Shown: positions 17,433 through 25,643 of the stretch, one piece after another | How the letters are laid out: each line of letters begins with the position of its first letter | Position numbering within the stretch: the first letter of the stretch is position 1 | Assembly (NCBI RefSeq): GCF_928368155.1 | Contig: NZ_CAKMRU010000001.1 | Span: 688,001 to 752,000, forward strand | Direction: 5' to 3' | DNA from: Anaerococcus ihuae | GTDB taxonomy: Bacteria > Bacillota > Clostridia > Tissierellales > Peptoniphilaceae | Length of the DNA: 64,000 nt | Made by a program: the position numbers and the translations under genes | Notes under the pieces: generated by a model | Seen by the model: only the letters and a program-made list of their open reading frames with translations | What the model was told of the DNA's origin: nothing | Database searches by the model: none

Positions 17433-17822
17433 TTATTTTCTCTTTTCTGCAATTTTTCCTAATACACTATTTATAAACTTATAACCATCGCTTGTAGAAT
17501 ATTCTTTTGCTATATTTACAGCTTCATTGATAGATACACTTACTGGAATTTCTAAATTCTCAAATTCATTTACACTCAAAAATAAAATTGCCCTATCAAC
17601 TTTTGAAAGTCTTTTTAGTCCACTTGCTCCTATTTGACCCGTAATTATTTTTTCTAGTTTTTCAAAATTTTCTACATAGGATTTTAAAGATTCATATAAA
17701 AATGAATCTTTATTTAAATCTATTTCATGATTAATAAGGGCTTGGTCGATATCTTCAATATTTTTAATTTGGTCTTCAAAAATTAATTTAAAGGTCCAAT
17801 CTCTTTGTTTTTTTCTATTCAT
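17433..17822 (-). CDS. nusB: Transcription antitermination factor NusB
   Basis: The 129-residue all-helical protein starts MNRKKQRDWTFKLIFE and contains the family's LSKVDRAILFLSVNE segment (about 78-92) and the final FINSVLGKIA helix. NusB binds boxA RNA with NusE during rRNA antitermination. It sits between an Asp23-family gene and xseA, as in many firmicutes. Confidence 0.95.
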   Translation of the reverse strand: MNRKKQRDWTFKLIFEDQIKNIEDIDQALINHEIDLNKDSFLYESLKSYVENFEKLEKIITGQIGASGLKRLSKVDRAILFLSVNEFENLEIPVSVSINEAVNIAKEYSTSDGYKFINSVLGKIAEKRK

Positions 17823-18133
17823 TGTAATTTTAAACTATCAACTTCGACATTGACTCTTTTTACTTTTAAGCCAGTCATAGTTTCAACTTGTCTTTTTACA
17901 TTTTCTTGAACGTTTTTAATAGTTTTTCTTACATTCACATCTGCATTAAGCACAAGATTTAAGTCAATAATTACAAAACCATCCATTACAGATATTTTTG
18001 TATTTTTAGCTTCTTTATTGGATTTTGTATTTGTTTCAATTACACCATTTATTTCAAGAGATGCCTTATTTGCTATAGCTTCAATGGTCTCATTTGCAAT
18101 TTTAACACTTCCAAATTTAAAACTTCTAGTCAT
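17819..18133 (-). CDS. Asp23/Gls24 family protein (YqhY-like)
   Basis: The protein, about 104 residues from the preferred ATG at 18133, belongs to the Asp23/Gls24 family (SFKFGSVKIANETIEAIANK start, then VDVRKTIKNV-type strands). An in-frame upstream extension exists, but a good ribosome site (taaaggagaaag) lies directly before 18133. The homologue beside nusB in Bacillus, YqhY, affects acetyl-CoA carboxylase activity; a similar role here is only inference. A second member is at 25106. Confidence 0.9.
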   Translation of the reverse strand: MTRSFKFGSVKIANETIEAIANKASLEINGVIETNTKSNKEAKNTKISVMDGFVIIDLNLVLNADVNVRKTIKNVQENVKRQVETMTGLKVKRVNVEVDSLKLQ

Positions 18134-18143
18134 TCTTTCTCCT

Positions 18144-18701
18144 TTATACTCTGGATAAATATTCCCCTTTTCTTGTATCAATTTTTATAACATCTCCCTC
18201 ATTTACAAAAACTGGTACATTTATAACAGCTCCTGTTTCAACTTCTGCAGGTTTTGTTACATTTGTTGCTGTATCACCTTTGATTGCAGGTTCTGTTTTA
18301 ATAACTTCAAGTTCTACAAAATTTGGTGCTTCAATAGAAAAAGGTTTATTCTTATAAAATCTCATTGTTGCTGTATCATTTTCTTTAATGTAAGGAATTG
18401 CTTCAGAAATAGCATCCTTATCTACTGGAATTTGCTCAAAAGTTTCTGGATCCATAAAATAATACAATTGACCATCATTGTATAAGTATTGCATTTCCTT
18501 TGTAGAAATTATTGCTTGTTCAAACTTTTCATTTGGGTTAAAAGTTACATCCTTATTTCCACCTTGCATTACAGATTTTATTTTTGCCCTAACAAAAGCT
18601 GCACCCTTACCTGGTTTTACGTGTTGGAAATCAATTACTTGATAAACGTCCCCATCATATTCAAAAGTTATCCCTTTTCTTAAATCATTTGCTGATATCA
18701 T
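18144..18701 (-). CDS. efp: Translation elongation factor P
   Basis: EF-P relieves ribosome stalling at polyproline. The 185-residue protein from the ATG at 18701 has the three beta-barrel domains, with the modifiable lysine loop in [10 protein letters not shown] (about 27-36) and the C-terminal signature [18 protein letters not shown] longer in-frame extension upstream is rejected because a strong ribosome site (aggaggattt) precedes 18701 and the standard EF-P N-terminus starts there. It heads the long minus-strand run and has its own extended -10 promoter. Confidence 0.96.
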   Translation of the reverse strand: MISANDLRKGITFEYDGDVYQVIDFQHVKPGKGAAFVRAKIKSVMQGGNKDVTFNPNEKFEQAIISTKEMQYLYNDGQLYYFMDPETFEQIPVDKDAISEAIPYIKENDTATMRFYKNKPFSIEAPNFVELEVIKTEPAIKGDTATNVTKPAEVETGAVINVPVFVNEGDVIKIDTRKGEYLSRV

Positions 18702-18729
18702 AAATCCTCCTAATCGGTCTTTTTCTAAT

Positions 18730-18735
18730 ATTATA
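18730..18735 (-). promoter_or_regulatory. Extended -10 element of efp
   Basis: TATAAT on the minus strand is preceded by TGG (TGGTATAAT), about 29 bases before the efp start. The -35 region is weak. This likely drives the efp operon. Confidence 0.6.
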
Positions 18736-18795
18736 CCACTATTATTAGCTTTTTTAAATTTAAATGTAAAATTATGTAATAAATAGAAATATTTT

Positions 18796-18825
18796 TTCAC
18801 TTTATTTTTTTCTATTTGATATAAT
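18796..18825 (+). promoter_or_regulatory. Promoter of tmcAL
   Basis: A perfect TATAAT at 18820-18825 lies 18 bases after TTCACT (18796-18801), a fair -35. The ribosome site aaggagtt and the ATG at 18842 follow directly, so the leader is very short. Confidence 0.6.
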
Positions 18826-18841
18826 AAATAAAGGAGTTATT

Positions 18842-20017
18842 ATGAAAAAATTAGCAATAATATCAGAATACAATCCGTTTCATAACGGCCACAATTACAT
18901 ACAAAAAAAAGCAAGAGAAATTACAAGTGCAGATATATTGATTTCTATAATGAGTGGAGATTTTGTTCAAAGAGGCGAAATTAGCCTAATAGATAAATAT
19001 AAAAGGGCAAATGCTGCCATGATTTCAGCAGATCTCGTTATAGAAATGCCTTCATTTATTTCTTTACAATCTGCAAATTTATTTGCCAAAAAAAATATAG
19101 AAATTTTAAGCAAATTACAAGTTGATTATCTTGCATTTGGAATTGAAAATATAAATGAGGAAGAATTTTTTAAAACTTGTGAAAAATTATTTGATAATAA
19201 AGATAAGATAAATAAAAATATAAAAAATTATCTAGACCAAGGAATGTCCTATGCCAAAGCCTCCTATCTTTCATCAATTAAATATGTTAAAAATGAAAAA
19301 TTTTTTTCAGCTAACAATATTCTTGCCCTAGAATATATTAGGGGGATTAAAAATTTAAATTCAAATATAAAGCCTATTCCTATAAAAAGGCTAAAATCTA
19401 TGAACAAGGATGAAAATTTAAAGTCTGATTTTTTTGCATCATCAAGCTCAATTAGAAATAATATAAGTGATAAGAAAATAAAAGACTACCTTCCTGAAAT
19501 TTCCTACAACTTTATAAATGAATTTAAAAATACTTATTCATTTTTTCCAAAAAATAATTATTTGTATAATTATTTTAGATATAAAATTCTTATTGAAGAA
19601 AAAAATATGATAGATATTTTGTGCTTCGAAGAAGGTATGGATAATTATCTTATAAAAAAAGCTAAAGAAAATAAATCTTATGAAGATTTTATTAAAAACT
19701 CCACAAGTCAAAGATTTACAAGTTCAAGAATAAAAAGACTTATGATTAATTATTTACTAGATAACAAAACTTTTTTAAACAAAATTGATATTAATTTCAT
19801 AAAAATTCTTGCCTTTAACGAAAAAGCCTTAAATTTATTTAGAGAAACTGACCTTGAAATTGTTATTCAAAAAAAAGATACGGAAAAATTAGATAAGCAC
19901 AATAAAATAATTTACAATCAAATAATCAAAGCCTCAAACCTATATTCACTAGTTCTAGGAAGAGATTTTAATTACGATTACAAGCAAAAAATATCAATAA
20001 AAAAATCCTCATGCTAG
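18842..20017 (+). CDS. tmcAL: tRNA(Met) cytidine acetate ligase (YlbM)
   Basis: TmcAL makes N4-acetylcytidine at the wobble base of elongator tRNA-Met from acetate and ATP. The 391-residue protein has the nucleotidyltransferase-fold HxGH-type motif in SEYNPFHNGHNYIQ (about 8-21), the MSGDFVQRGEISLIDKYKRA segment (about 38-57), and a helical C-terminal domain. Length is normal. It is a single plus-strand gene between two minus-strand runs, and its stop codon is inside the loop of a bidirectional terminator. Confidence 0.94.
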   Translation: MKKLAIISEYNPFHNGHNYIQKKAREITSADILISIMSGDFVQRGEISLIDKYKRANAAMISADLVIEMPSFISLQSANLFAKKNIEILSKLQVDYLAFGIENINEEEFFKTCEKLFDNKDKINKNIKNYLDQGMSYAKASYLSSIKYVKNEKFFSANNILALEYIRGIKNLNSNIKPIPIKRLKSMNKDENLKSDFFASSSSIRNNISDKKIKDYLPEISYNFINEFKNTYSFFPKNNYLYNYFRYKILIEEKNMIDILCFEEGMDNYLIKKAKENKSYEDFIKNSTSQRFTSSRIKRLMINYLLDNKTFLNKIDINFIKILAFNEKALNLFRETDLEIVIQKKDTEKLDKHNKIIYNQIIKASNLYSLVLGRDFNYDYKQKISIKKSSC

Positions 20018-20030
20018 AGGATTTTTTTTT
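20001..20030. terminator. Bidirectional terminator between tmcAL and the coiled-coil gene
   Basis: AAAATCCTC and GAGGATTTT arms flank the loop ATGCTA, with a U-run on both strands. The tmcAL stop codon lies in the loop/right-arm junction. Confidence 0.85.
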
Positions 20031-20511
20031 ATTTTTGATTTAATATATGTTGTTTATTTTTTTCCAATGATTGAGCCAATTGGTTGAAGTTTTCACTTGA
20101 TTTTGTAAATAATTGGTCAATGTATTGGTAAGATTGTTGTTTAATTTTATTTGCTTCTTGGTTAGCTTCTTCAAGAATTCTTTGAGCTTCTTGTCTAGCT
20201 TGAGCAGTTATCTGATGTTCAGAAATCATTCTTTGATATTGACTTTTAGCTTGTTCTTTGAAATTTTTAATTTCATTATTTGCATTTTCAACTTTAGATC
20301 TTGCTTCATTATCAGCTTCTTGAAGAATTCTTTCTTTTTCATCATTAATCCATTGAGCATTTTTAATTTCTGTTGGTAGAGAATCTCTCATATCCCTAAC
20401 TATTTCAAAAATTTCGTCTGGATCTACAGAAACTTTTCTTGAAAATGGTACTGAACTAGCATTGTCCATTATATCTTCAATTTCATCAATAAGTTCATTA
20501 ATATTTGCCAT
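20029..20511 (-). CDS. Coiled-coil protein (AtpF/DivIVA-like), function unknown
   Basis: The 160-residue protein has no membrane segment. It consists of an N-terminal region with ELIDEIEDIMDNA and VDPDEIFEIVRDMRDSLP, followed by a long glutamine- and glutamate-rich coiled coil (about 55-155). Similar proteins in clostridia sit next to coaD and are often misnamed ATPase or ATP synthase subunit B. The resemblance to DivIVA-like or F-type b coiled coils is structural only, and I do not assign a function. Its start overlaps coaD by 14 bases. Confidence 0.8.
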   Translation of the reverse strand: MANINELIDEIEDIMDNASSVPFSRKVSVDPDEIFEIVRDMRDSLPTEIKNAQWINDEKERILQEADNEARSKVENANNEIKNFKEQAKSQYQRMISEHQITAQARQEAQRILEEANQEANKIKQQSYQYIDQLFTKSSENFNQLAQSLEKNKQHILNQK

Positions 20512-21004
20512 TATTTTTTCCTCCTAGATTATTTTTTTCATATATAGCTTTTTTTACATTTTTTGATACAAATTTAGATACATCTCCACCAAAACTAGCT
20601 AGCTCTCTTACTCCGCTTGAACTTATAAACGAGAATTTTGGGTCAGAAAGTAAAAATATAGTTTCAAGACCTGGGTAAAGATTAGTATTGAATTGAGCAA
20701 TATTCATCTCATACTCATAATCTGCAATAGCCCTAATTCCCCTAACTATTATTTTTGAATTTTCTTTTTTCGCAAAATCGACCAATAAACCTTCAAATGT
20801 TTTTACTTTTACATTTTCTAATTTACATTCTTCAATATCTTTTTCTATTAATTGTTTTCTCTCTTTAATTGAGAAAAGAGAGTGCTTGGCTTCATTTATC
20901 AATATAGCAATGACTACCTCATCAAACATATCATTTAATCTTTTAATTATATCTAAATGTCCGATTGTAATAGGATCAAAGCTACCTGGATATATCACTT
21001 TCAT
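20498..21004 (-). CDS. coaD: Phosphopantetheine adenylyltransferase
   Basis: CoaD transfers AMP to 4'-phosphopantetheine, the fourth step of coenzyme A synthesis. The 168-residue protein has YPGSFDPITIGHLDII (about 4-19) with the TxGH nucleotidyltransferase motif and the C-terminal FISSSGVRELASFGGDVS segment. Its start overlaps the rsmD end by 23 bases, the usual rsmD-coaD pair. Confidence 0.96.
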   Translation of the reverse strand: MKVIYPGSFDPITIGHLDIIKRLNDMFDEVVIAILINEAKHSLFSIKERKQLIEKDIEECKLENVKVKTFEGLLVDFAKKENSKIIVRGIRAIADYEYEMNIAQFNTNLYPGLETIFLLSDPKFSFISSSGVRELASFGGDVSKFVSKNVKKAIYEKNNLGGKNNGKY

Positions 21005-21542
21005 AGCAATAAATTTTTATGATTTTCCTTCCATATTTTTTCTCTTTAATTAATTTCAAATTAGTCATATAAGAAAAATCAATATCCCTATCTGATTCGC
21101 TTATTATTATACCATTTTTATTCAACAAATGGTAGGCTAATATAGTTTCTAGACTAATTTTCAAATAATCTTCTTTGTAAGGAGGATCCAAATATATGTA
21201 GTCAAAAGTTTTATTGTCATCTTTTAAAATTTCTAAAACTTTTCTAAAATCCCCTCTTATGCATTTAGCATTTTCACTTTTTGTCTTTTCAATATTTTCT
21301 TTTAGTATCCTATAATTAGAATTATTTAATTCACCAAAAACAACTTCCTTTGCCCCATGAGATAAAAATTCAATTCCCATTTGTCCAGTACATGAAAACA
21401 AATCAAGTACTGTATAGTCTTCTTTAAAAGGATAAAGCATAGCCATTACAGCTTCCTTGACCTTATTATCCGTTGGTCTAGAATTATTTGATTTTGGTGA
21501 TTTTAAATTGAATCCCTTATATTTTCCAGCTACTACTCTCAT
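20982..21542 (-). CDS. rsmD: 16S rRNA (guanine966-N2)-methyltransferase
   Basis: The 186-residue Rossmann methyltransferase starts MRVVAGKYKGFNLKSP, has the SAM-binding VLDLFSCTGQMGIEFLSHGA (about 44-63), and carries the catalytic DPPY motif in YLDPPYKEDY (about 115-124). It methylates G966 of 16S rRNA in the 30S subunit. It begins exactly at the last base of recG. Confidence 0.95.
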   Translation of the reverse strand: MRVVAGKYKGFNLKSPKSNNSRPTDNKVKEAVMAMLYPFKEDYTVLDLFSCTGQMGIEFLSHGAKEVVFGELNNSNYRILKENIEKTKSENAKCIRGDFRKVLEILKDDNKTFDYIYLDPPYKEDYLKISLETILAYHLLNKNGIIISESDRDIDFSYMTNLKLIKEKKYGRKIIKIYCYESDISR

Positions 21543-23521
21543 TAATTTAACACTATCCTCTTATCTATATTAAAATATTTTTCCAAGTAAGTAAAATTTA
21601 CCCCATCAAAATTATTATTTTTTAAATAAGTAAAAATTTTAAAACAAAGATCAATTTCATCTTCTTTTAAATTTAGATAATTTAAATCATCAAGATTTTT
21701 CCCATGTTGGATTGTAGATAAAATTTTACCTGCTCCCCTTAATTTTAAATCTTTTTTTGCGATTTCAAAGCCATCATTTGAATTCTTAATAATATTTAAC
21801 TTAGATCTTTCATCAATTTTTTTACTTATCAAATAACAATAAGATTTGTGTTCTCCCCTACCAATTCTTCCCCTAAGTTGGTGAAGAGAAGACAAACCAA
21901 AATTATTAGCATTGTAAATTATCATACTGTTTGCATTGGATACATCTATTCCAACTTCTATTACAGTTGTAGAAATTAATATATCAATTTTACCATCTGA
22001 AAAATCTTTTAAAATCCTCTCTTTTTGATCTGCTTTTAGTTTTCCGTGAAGTTTTTCAATACGAGCATTTTTGAAATTTTTCTTATAACGTTTGTATAGG
22101 TTTTCTAGACTATTTTCGTCATCACTATCAATAGAATCACTAACTACATAAACTTGTCTTCTCCTATCGATAAAATCACTGATTTTAAAAAATAAGCTAG
22201 ATTCCATAGATAAAAGCACAAGCTCTGTTATAATTTCTCCTCTTCCCTTAGGTAGCTCTGTAATTTGAGATAAGTCTAAGAGCTTTTTCATCTTTAAAAA
22301 AAGAGTCCTTGGAATTGGAGTAGCTGTCATTGTTAGATAATTTGCATCATTCCCCTTTTCATACAAGGCCTGTCGTTGTCTAACTCCAAATCTGTGCTGC
22401 TCATCAGCAACTATAAGTTTTAAATTTTTAAATTCAACATCTTCAACAATAAGAGCATGAGTTCCAATAACTATATCAATTTGACCATTTTTTATTTTTT
22501 CTTTAATTTCATCCTTATTTTTAACAGATGAAGTTAATAGACAAACCTTCAAACCAAAACTTTCAATAAGTTTTTTATTTTTTTCATATTGTTGAATAGC
22601 CAAAACTTCTGTAGGCACCATCATACAAGTTTGGTAGGAATTTATAGAAAAAATAATCATAGCTATCAAGGCAACTATGGTTTTTCCACTTCCAACATCT
22701 CCACACAAAAGCCTGTTCATAATTGACTTACTTGTTGAATCATTTAAAATTTCACACAATGCCTTATACTGGCTCGCAGTTAATTTAAAATCAAGTCTAT
22801 TTAAAATGCATTCTAAATCGAAATCCAATTTTAAATCTTGGTAGGAGTTTTCTTTTTGCATTAAATAGATAAAAATCAATTCCTTCAAAAAATCAATAAT
22901 TTTTATCTGACTCTTAGCTTTTTTTAATTTTTCTATACTAGTTGGAAAATGAATTTCTCTAAGATTTGTAAGTTTATCAGAAAATTCAAATTGATCAAGA
23001 ACCTTTTTATCTAATAAAACTTCTTCTTGATTAAAATTATCCAATGCCTGCCCAATAAAATCTGATAAATTTTTATTATTTATTGACTTTGTCAATGGAT
23101 AAATTGGAACTATATTTCCAATTCTATTATCTTCAAGGTTAGAAAATTCTGGATTATGACACTCAAATTCATAACCATTTTTTATGATTTTTGTATAAAA
23201 TTTATATGTTTTTCCAATTTTTAAGGATCTTGGTGAAAATTTGTCGTTAAAAAATACTATTTTTATCCTTTTATCATTTTCACTAGCATAAAGATAAGAA
23301 ATAGAAAACTTTTTACTATAATTTATATAAGGTTTTGATTCGATTTTCCATTCATAATAGTGTTTATTTCCATCAAGACCATGGGATAAGTCAAATTTTT
23401 TTGACCTATCCTCATACTCCCTAGGATAATAATTATATAAATCTTCAACCTTATAAATAGATAATTTAGACAAATATTCTTTTTTCTTTTTTCCTATACC
23501 TTTAAGATCCAAAAGATCCAT
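21542..23521 (-). CDS. recG: ATP-dependent DNA helicase RecG
   Basis: RecG remodels stalled forks and branched DNA. The 659-residue protein has the N-terminal wedge/OB domain (about 1-200), Walker A LLCGDVGSGKT (about 271-281), the DEQH box in VADEQHRFGVRQR, motif III TMTATPIPRTL, and motif VI HQLRGRIGRGEH. It is slightly shorter than the usual 680-700 residues. It starts six bases after fakA ends. Confidence 0.96.
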   Translation of the reverse strand: MDLLDLKGIGKKKKEYLSKLSIYKVEDLYNYYPREYEDRSKKFDLSHGLDGNKHYYEWKIESKPYINYSKKFSISYLYASENDKRIKIVFFNDKFSPRSLKIGKTYKFYTKIIKNGYEFECHNPEFSNLEDNRIGNIVPIYPLTKSINNKNLSDFIGQALDNFNQEEVLLDKKVLDQFEFSDKLTNLREIHFPTSIEKLKKAKSQIKIIDFLKELIFIYLMQKENSYQDLKLDFDLECILNRLDFKLTASQYKALCEILNDSTSKSIMNRLLCGDVGSGKTIVALIAMIIFSINSYQTCMMVPTEVLAIQQYEKNKKLIESFGLKVCLLTSSVKNKDEIKEKIKNGQIDIVIGTHALIVEDVEFKNLKLIVADEQHRFGVRQRQALYEKGNDANYLTMTATPIPRTLFLKMKKLLDLSQITELPKGRGEIITELVLLSMESSLFFKISDFIDRRRQVYVVSDSIDSDDENSLENLYKRYKKNFKNARIEKLHGKLKADQKERILKDFSDGKIDILISTTVIEVGIDVSNANSMIIYNANNFGLSSLHQLRGRIGRGEHKSYCYLISKKIDERSKLNIIKNSNDGFEIAKKDLKLRGAGKILSTIQHGKNLDDLNYLNLKEDEIDLCFKIFTYLKNNNFDGVNFTYLEKYFNIDKRIVLN

Positions 23522-23526
23522 CTATC

Positions 23527-25098
23527 TTACTCCAAGGTAATTGTATAATAATATAGAGGTTGTCCGCCATAAATTAATTCAACATCGCAGTCTTTGAATT
23601 TCTTTTGAACAAATTTTTGAAGTTTTTTAGCATCTTTATCTTCTATATCCTCACCATAGTAAATAGTAATTAAAGATGTATCAGAATCTACAGCCTTCTC
23701 CAAAGTTTCCCTTGCGGTTTTTTCTATAGTTTTTTTGCTAGTTACTATATTATTATCAACAATTCCTATAAATTCATCTTTTCTAATTTCAACATTATTA
23801 ACAATAGTATCCCTAACAGCTATAGTAACTTCACATATTCTAACATCTTCAATAGCATCATTGAAATTTTCCATATTTTGATCTAGTGACTCATCTTCAT
23901 CAAAAGATAAAAGTGCAGAAAAGGATTCAGGAATCGACCTTGTTTCAACAACCCTACAAGTCTTATCAGATAAATCACAAGCTTGTTTGGCGCTCATTAT
24001 AATGTTCTTATTATTTGGGAATATTATTATATTTTCACTATCAACTTTTTCAATTGCCTTATATATATCTTCAGTTGATGGGTTCATTGTTTGTCCACCA
24101 GCTATAATTTTATCAACATTTAAACTTTCAAAGACTTTATCATAGCCTTTTCCCCTAGAAACAGCTATAAATCCATATTTTTTAGCAGGTTTTTTGTTGA
24201 TTTTAATATCATTTAAAACGTCAGGATTTGTATTTTCAATATTCATATTTAAAACTTGACCATATGAAGAAACTTTTTCTAACAAATCTCTAATACTATC
24301 ACAATCAAAAGAAAGATTTAAAATTCCATTGTCAAAATTTTCAGACAAAGAAGTAGATATTTCATTTAATTTTTCAAGCAATTCATCTTTTTCATCTTCT
24401 CCGATGCTAATAGATAAATCAACATTATAATCCTTTGAAGGCAAATCCTCAATTTCTATTTCTGATAGGTCAGTTTCAATATCAATATCACCATTTAAAG
24501 CTTTCAAAGCTCCTTCAAGCAAAAACATCAATCCTTGTCCACCAGAGTCAACGACTTTAGCTTCCTTTAATACTGGAAGTAAATTCGGAGTATCAAGAAG
24601 AGCTTTTTGACCTGCACCTATAATTTTATATAGGTATTTGTCTATATCAATATTATTCTCAAAAGAATTATTAGCCTCTTCAGCCATCAACCTTGATACT
24701 GTCAATATTGTTCCTTCTGTAGGCTTCATTACAGCTTTATATGCAGTTTTATTTGCAGTATCAAAAATTTCTTTTATAATTTCTCCATCTATAGTGTCAT
24801 GACCTTTCAAGGCTTTTGACATACCACGACAAAGCTGGGATAAAATTACACCAGAGTTTCCCCTAGCCCCCATCAAAGTTCCTTGACTTAAAGCTTTAGC
24901 TATATCATAGCAAGATGATGATTCAATTTCCTTTACTCTTTCTACACCAGATTTCATTGTCATAGTCATGTTAGTACCTGTATCACCATCAGGAACAGGG
25001 AATACATTTAAACTATCGACAACATCTCTTTTTTCATTAAGAAGTTCAAAAGCTTTAATAATCAAAGTTTTGAACTTTTTACTATCGATTTTCTTCAT
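23527..25098 (-). CDS. fakA: DAK2-domain protein FakA/YloV (fatty acid kinase, ATP-binding subunit)
   Basis: The 523-residue protein has an N-terminal DAK phosphatase-like kinase domain with NVFPVPDGDTGTNMT (about 29-43) and GARGNSGVILSQL (about 81-93), a middle domain, and a C-terminal domain (about 300-523). In staphylococci FakA works with a FakB lipid-binding protein to phosphorylate exogenous fatty acids. No FakB is seen here. The yloU-fakA-recG order is conserved in firmicutes. Confidence 0.92.
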   Translation of the reverse strand: MKKIDSKKFKTLIIKAFELLNEKRDVVDSLNVFPVPDGDTGTNMTMTMKSGVERVKEIESSSCYDIAKALSQGTLMGARGNSGVILSQLCRGMSKALKGHDTIDGEIIKEIFDTANKTAYKAVMKPTEGTILTVSRLMAEEANNSFENNIDIDKYLYKIIGAGQKALLDTPNLLPVLKEAKVVDSGGQGLMFLLEGALKALNGDIDIETDLSEIEIEDLPSKDYNVDLSISIGEDEKDELLEKLNEISTSLSENFDNGILNLSFDCDSIRDLLEKVSSYGQVLNMNIENTNPDVLNDIKINKKPAKKYGFIAVSRGKGYDKVFESLNVDKIIAGGQTMNPSTEDIYKAIEKVDSENIIIFPNNKNIIMSAKQACDLSDKTCRVVETRSIPESFSALLSFDEDESLDQNMENFNDAIEDVRICEVTIAVRDTIVNNVEIRKDEFIGIVDNNIVTSKKTIEKTARETLEKAVDSDTSLITIYYGEDIEDKDAKKLQKFVQKKFKDCDVELIYGGQPLYYYTITLE

Positions 25099-25105
25099 AT
25101 TTCTC

Positions 25106-25459
25106 CTAACTTCTTATTCCTTGAACTAAAATATTTACACTTGATACACCAACATTAAGAGAATGTTCTACATTGTATTTAACATTTTCAATGATATTTT
25201 GGCACACAACTGCTATTCTTACACCATAATTTAAAAATAATGATATATCTATTGTTACAGATCCATCTATATTTCTAACAACTTTTACGCCTCTGTTCAT
25301 ATTTTCAATGCCTAAAAGTTTATATAATCCATCTTTAGTACTTCTGCTCGCAAGACCCACAACCCCGTAGGATTCCATTACAGAAGCTGCAGCAATATTT
25401 GCAATTACTGTTTCTGAAATACTAACTTTACCGTAATTGTTTTTATACTTAATTGCCAT
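25106..25459 (-). CDS. yloU: Asp23/Gls24 family protein YloU
   Basis: The 117-residue protein begins MAIKYKNNYGKVSISETVIA and carries the Asp23 fold with the VNILVQGIR end. The ATG at 25459 is preferred over an in-frame upstream start because it follows a strong ribosome site (ggaggagttt). It is encoded just before fakA, its usual partner position. The role is unknown; Asp23 relatives in staphylococci are membrane-anchored and linked to cell-wall stress. Confidence 0.9.
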   Translation of the reverse strand: MAIKYKNNYGKVSISETVIANIAAASVMESYGVVGLASRSTKDGLYKLLGIENMNRGVKVVRNIDGSVTIDISLFLNYGVRIAVVCQNIIENVKYNVEHSLNVGVSSVNILVQGIRS

Positions 25460-25492
25460 AAACTCCTCCATTTTAGTTTTAATATATAAAAT

Positions 25493-25498
25493 ATTATA
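25493..25498 (-). promoter_or_regulatory. Extended -10 element of yloU-fakA
   Basis: TATAAT preceded by TGG (minus strand), 34 bases before the preferred yloU start. The -35 is weak. Confidence 0.55.
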
Positions 25499-25594
25499 CC
25501 ACAAATAAAAAATTATTATAATTTAGTAAAAATTTTCATTGAAATTTCAAAATATTTTTTTCAAATAATAAATTAAAATTTTTAAATTTTCGCA

Positions 25595-25624
25595 CAAAAA
25601 AAGGATGAGCTAAGTCATCCTTTT
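25595..25624 (-). terminator. Terminator of nifJ
   Basis: AAAAGGATGA and TCATCCTTTT arms enclose a six-base loop, with a U-run on the minus strand, 20 bases after the nifJ stop. Confidence 0.85.
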
Positions 25625-25643
25625 GATTTTTTTTTAAGTTATC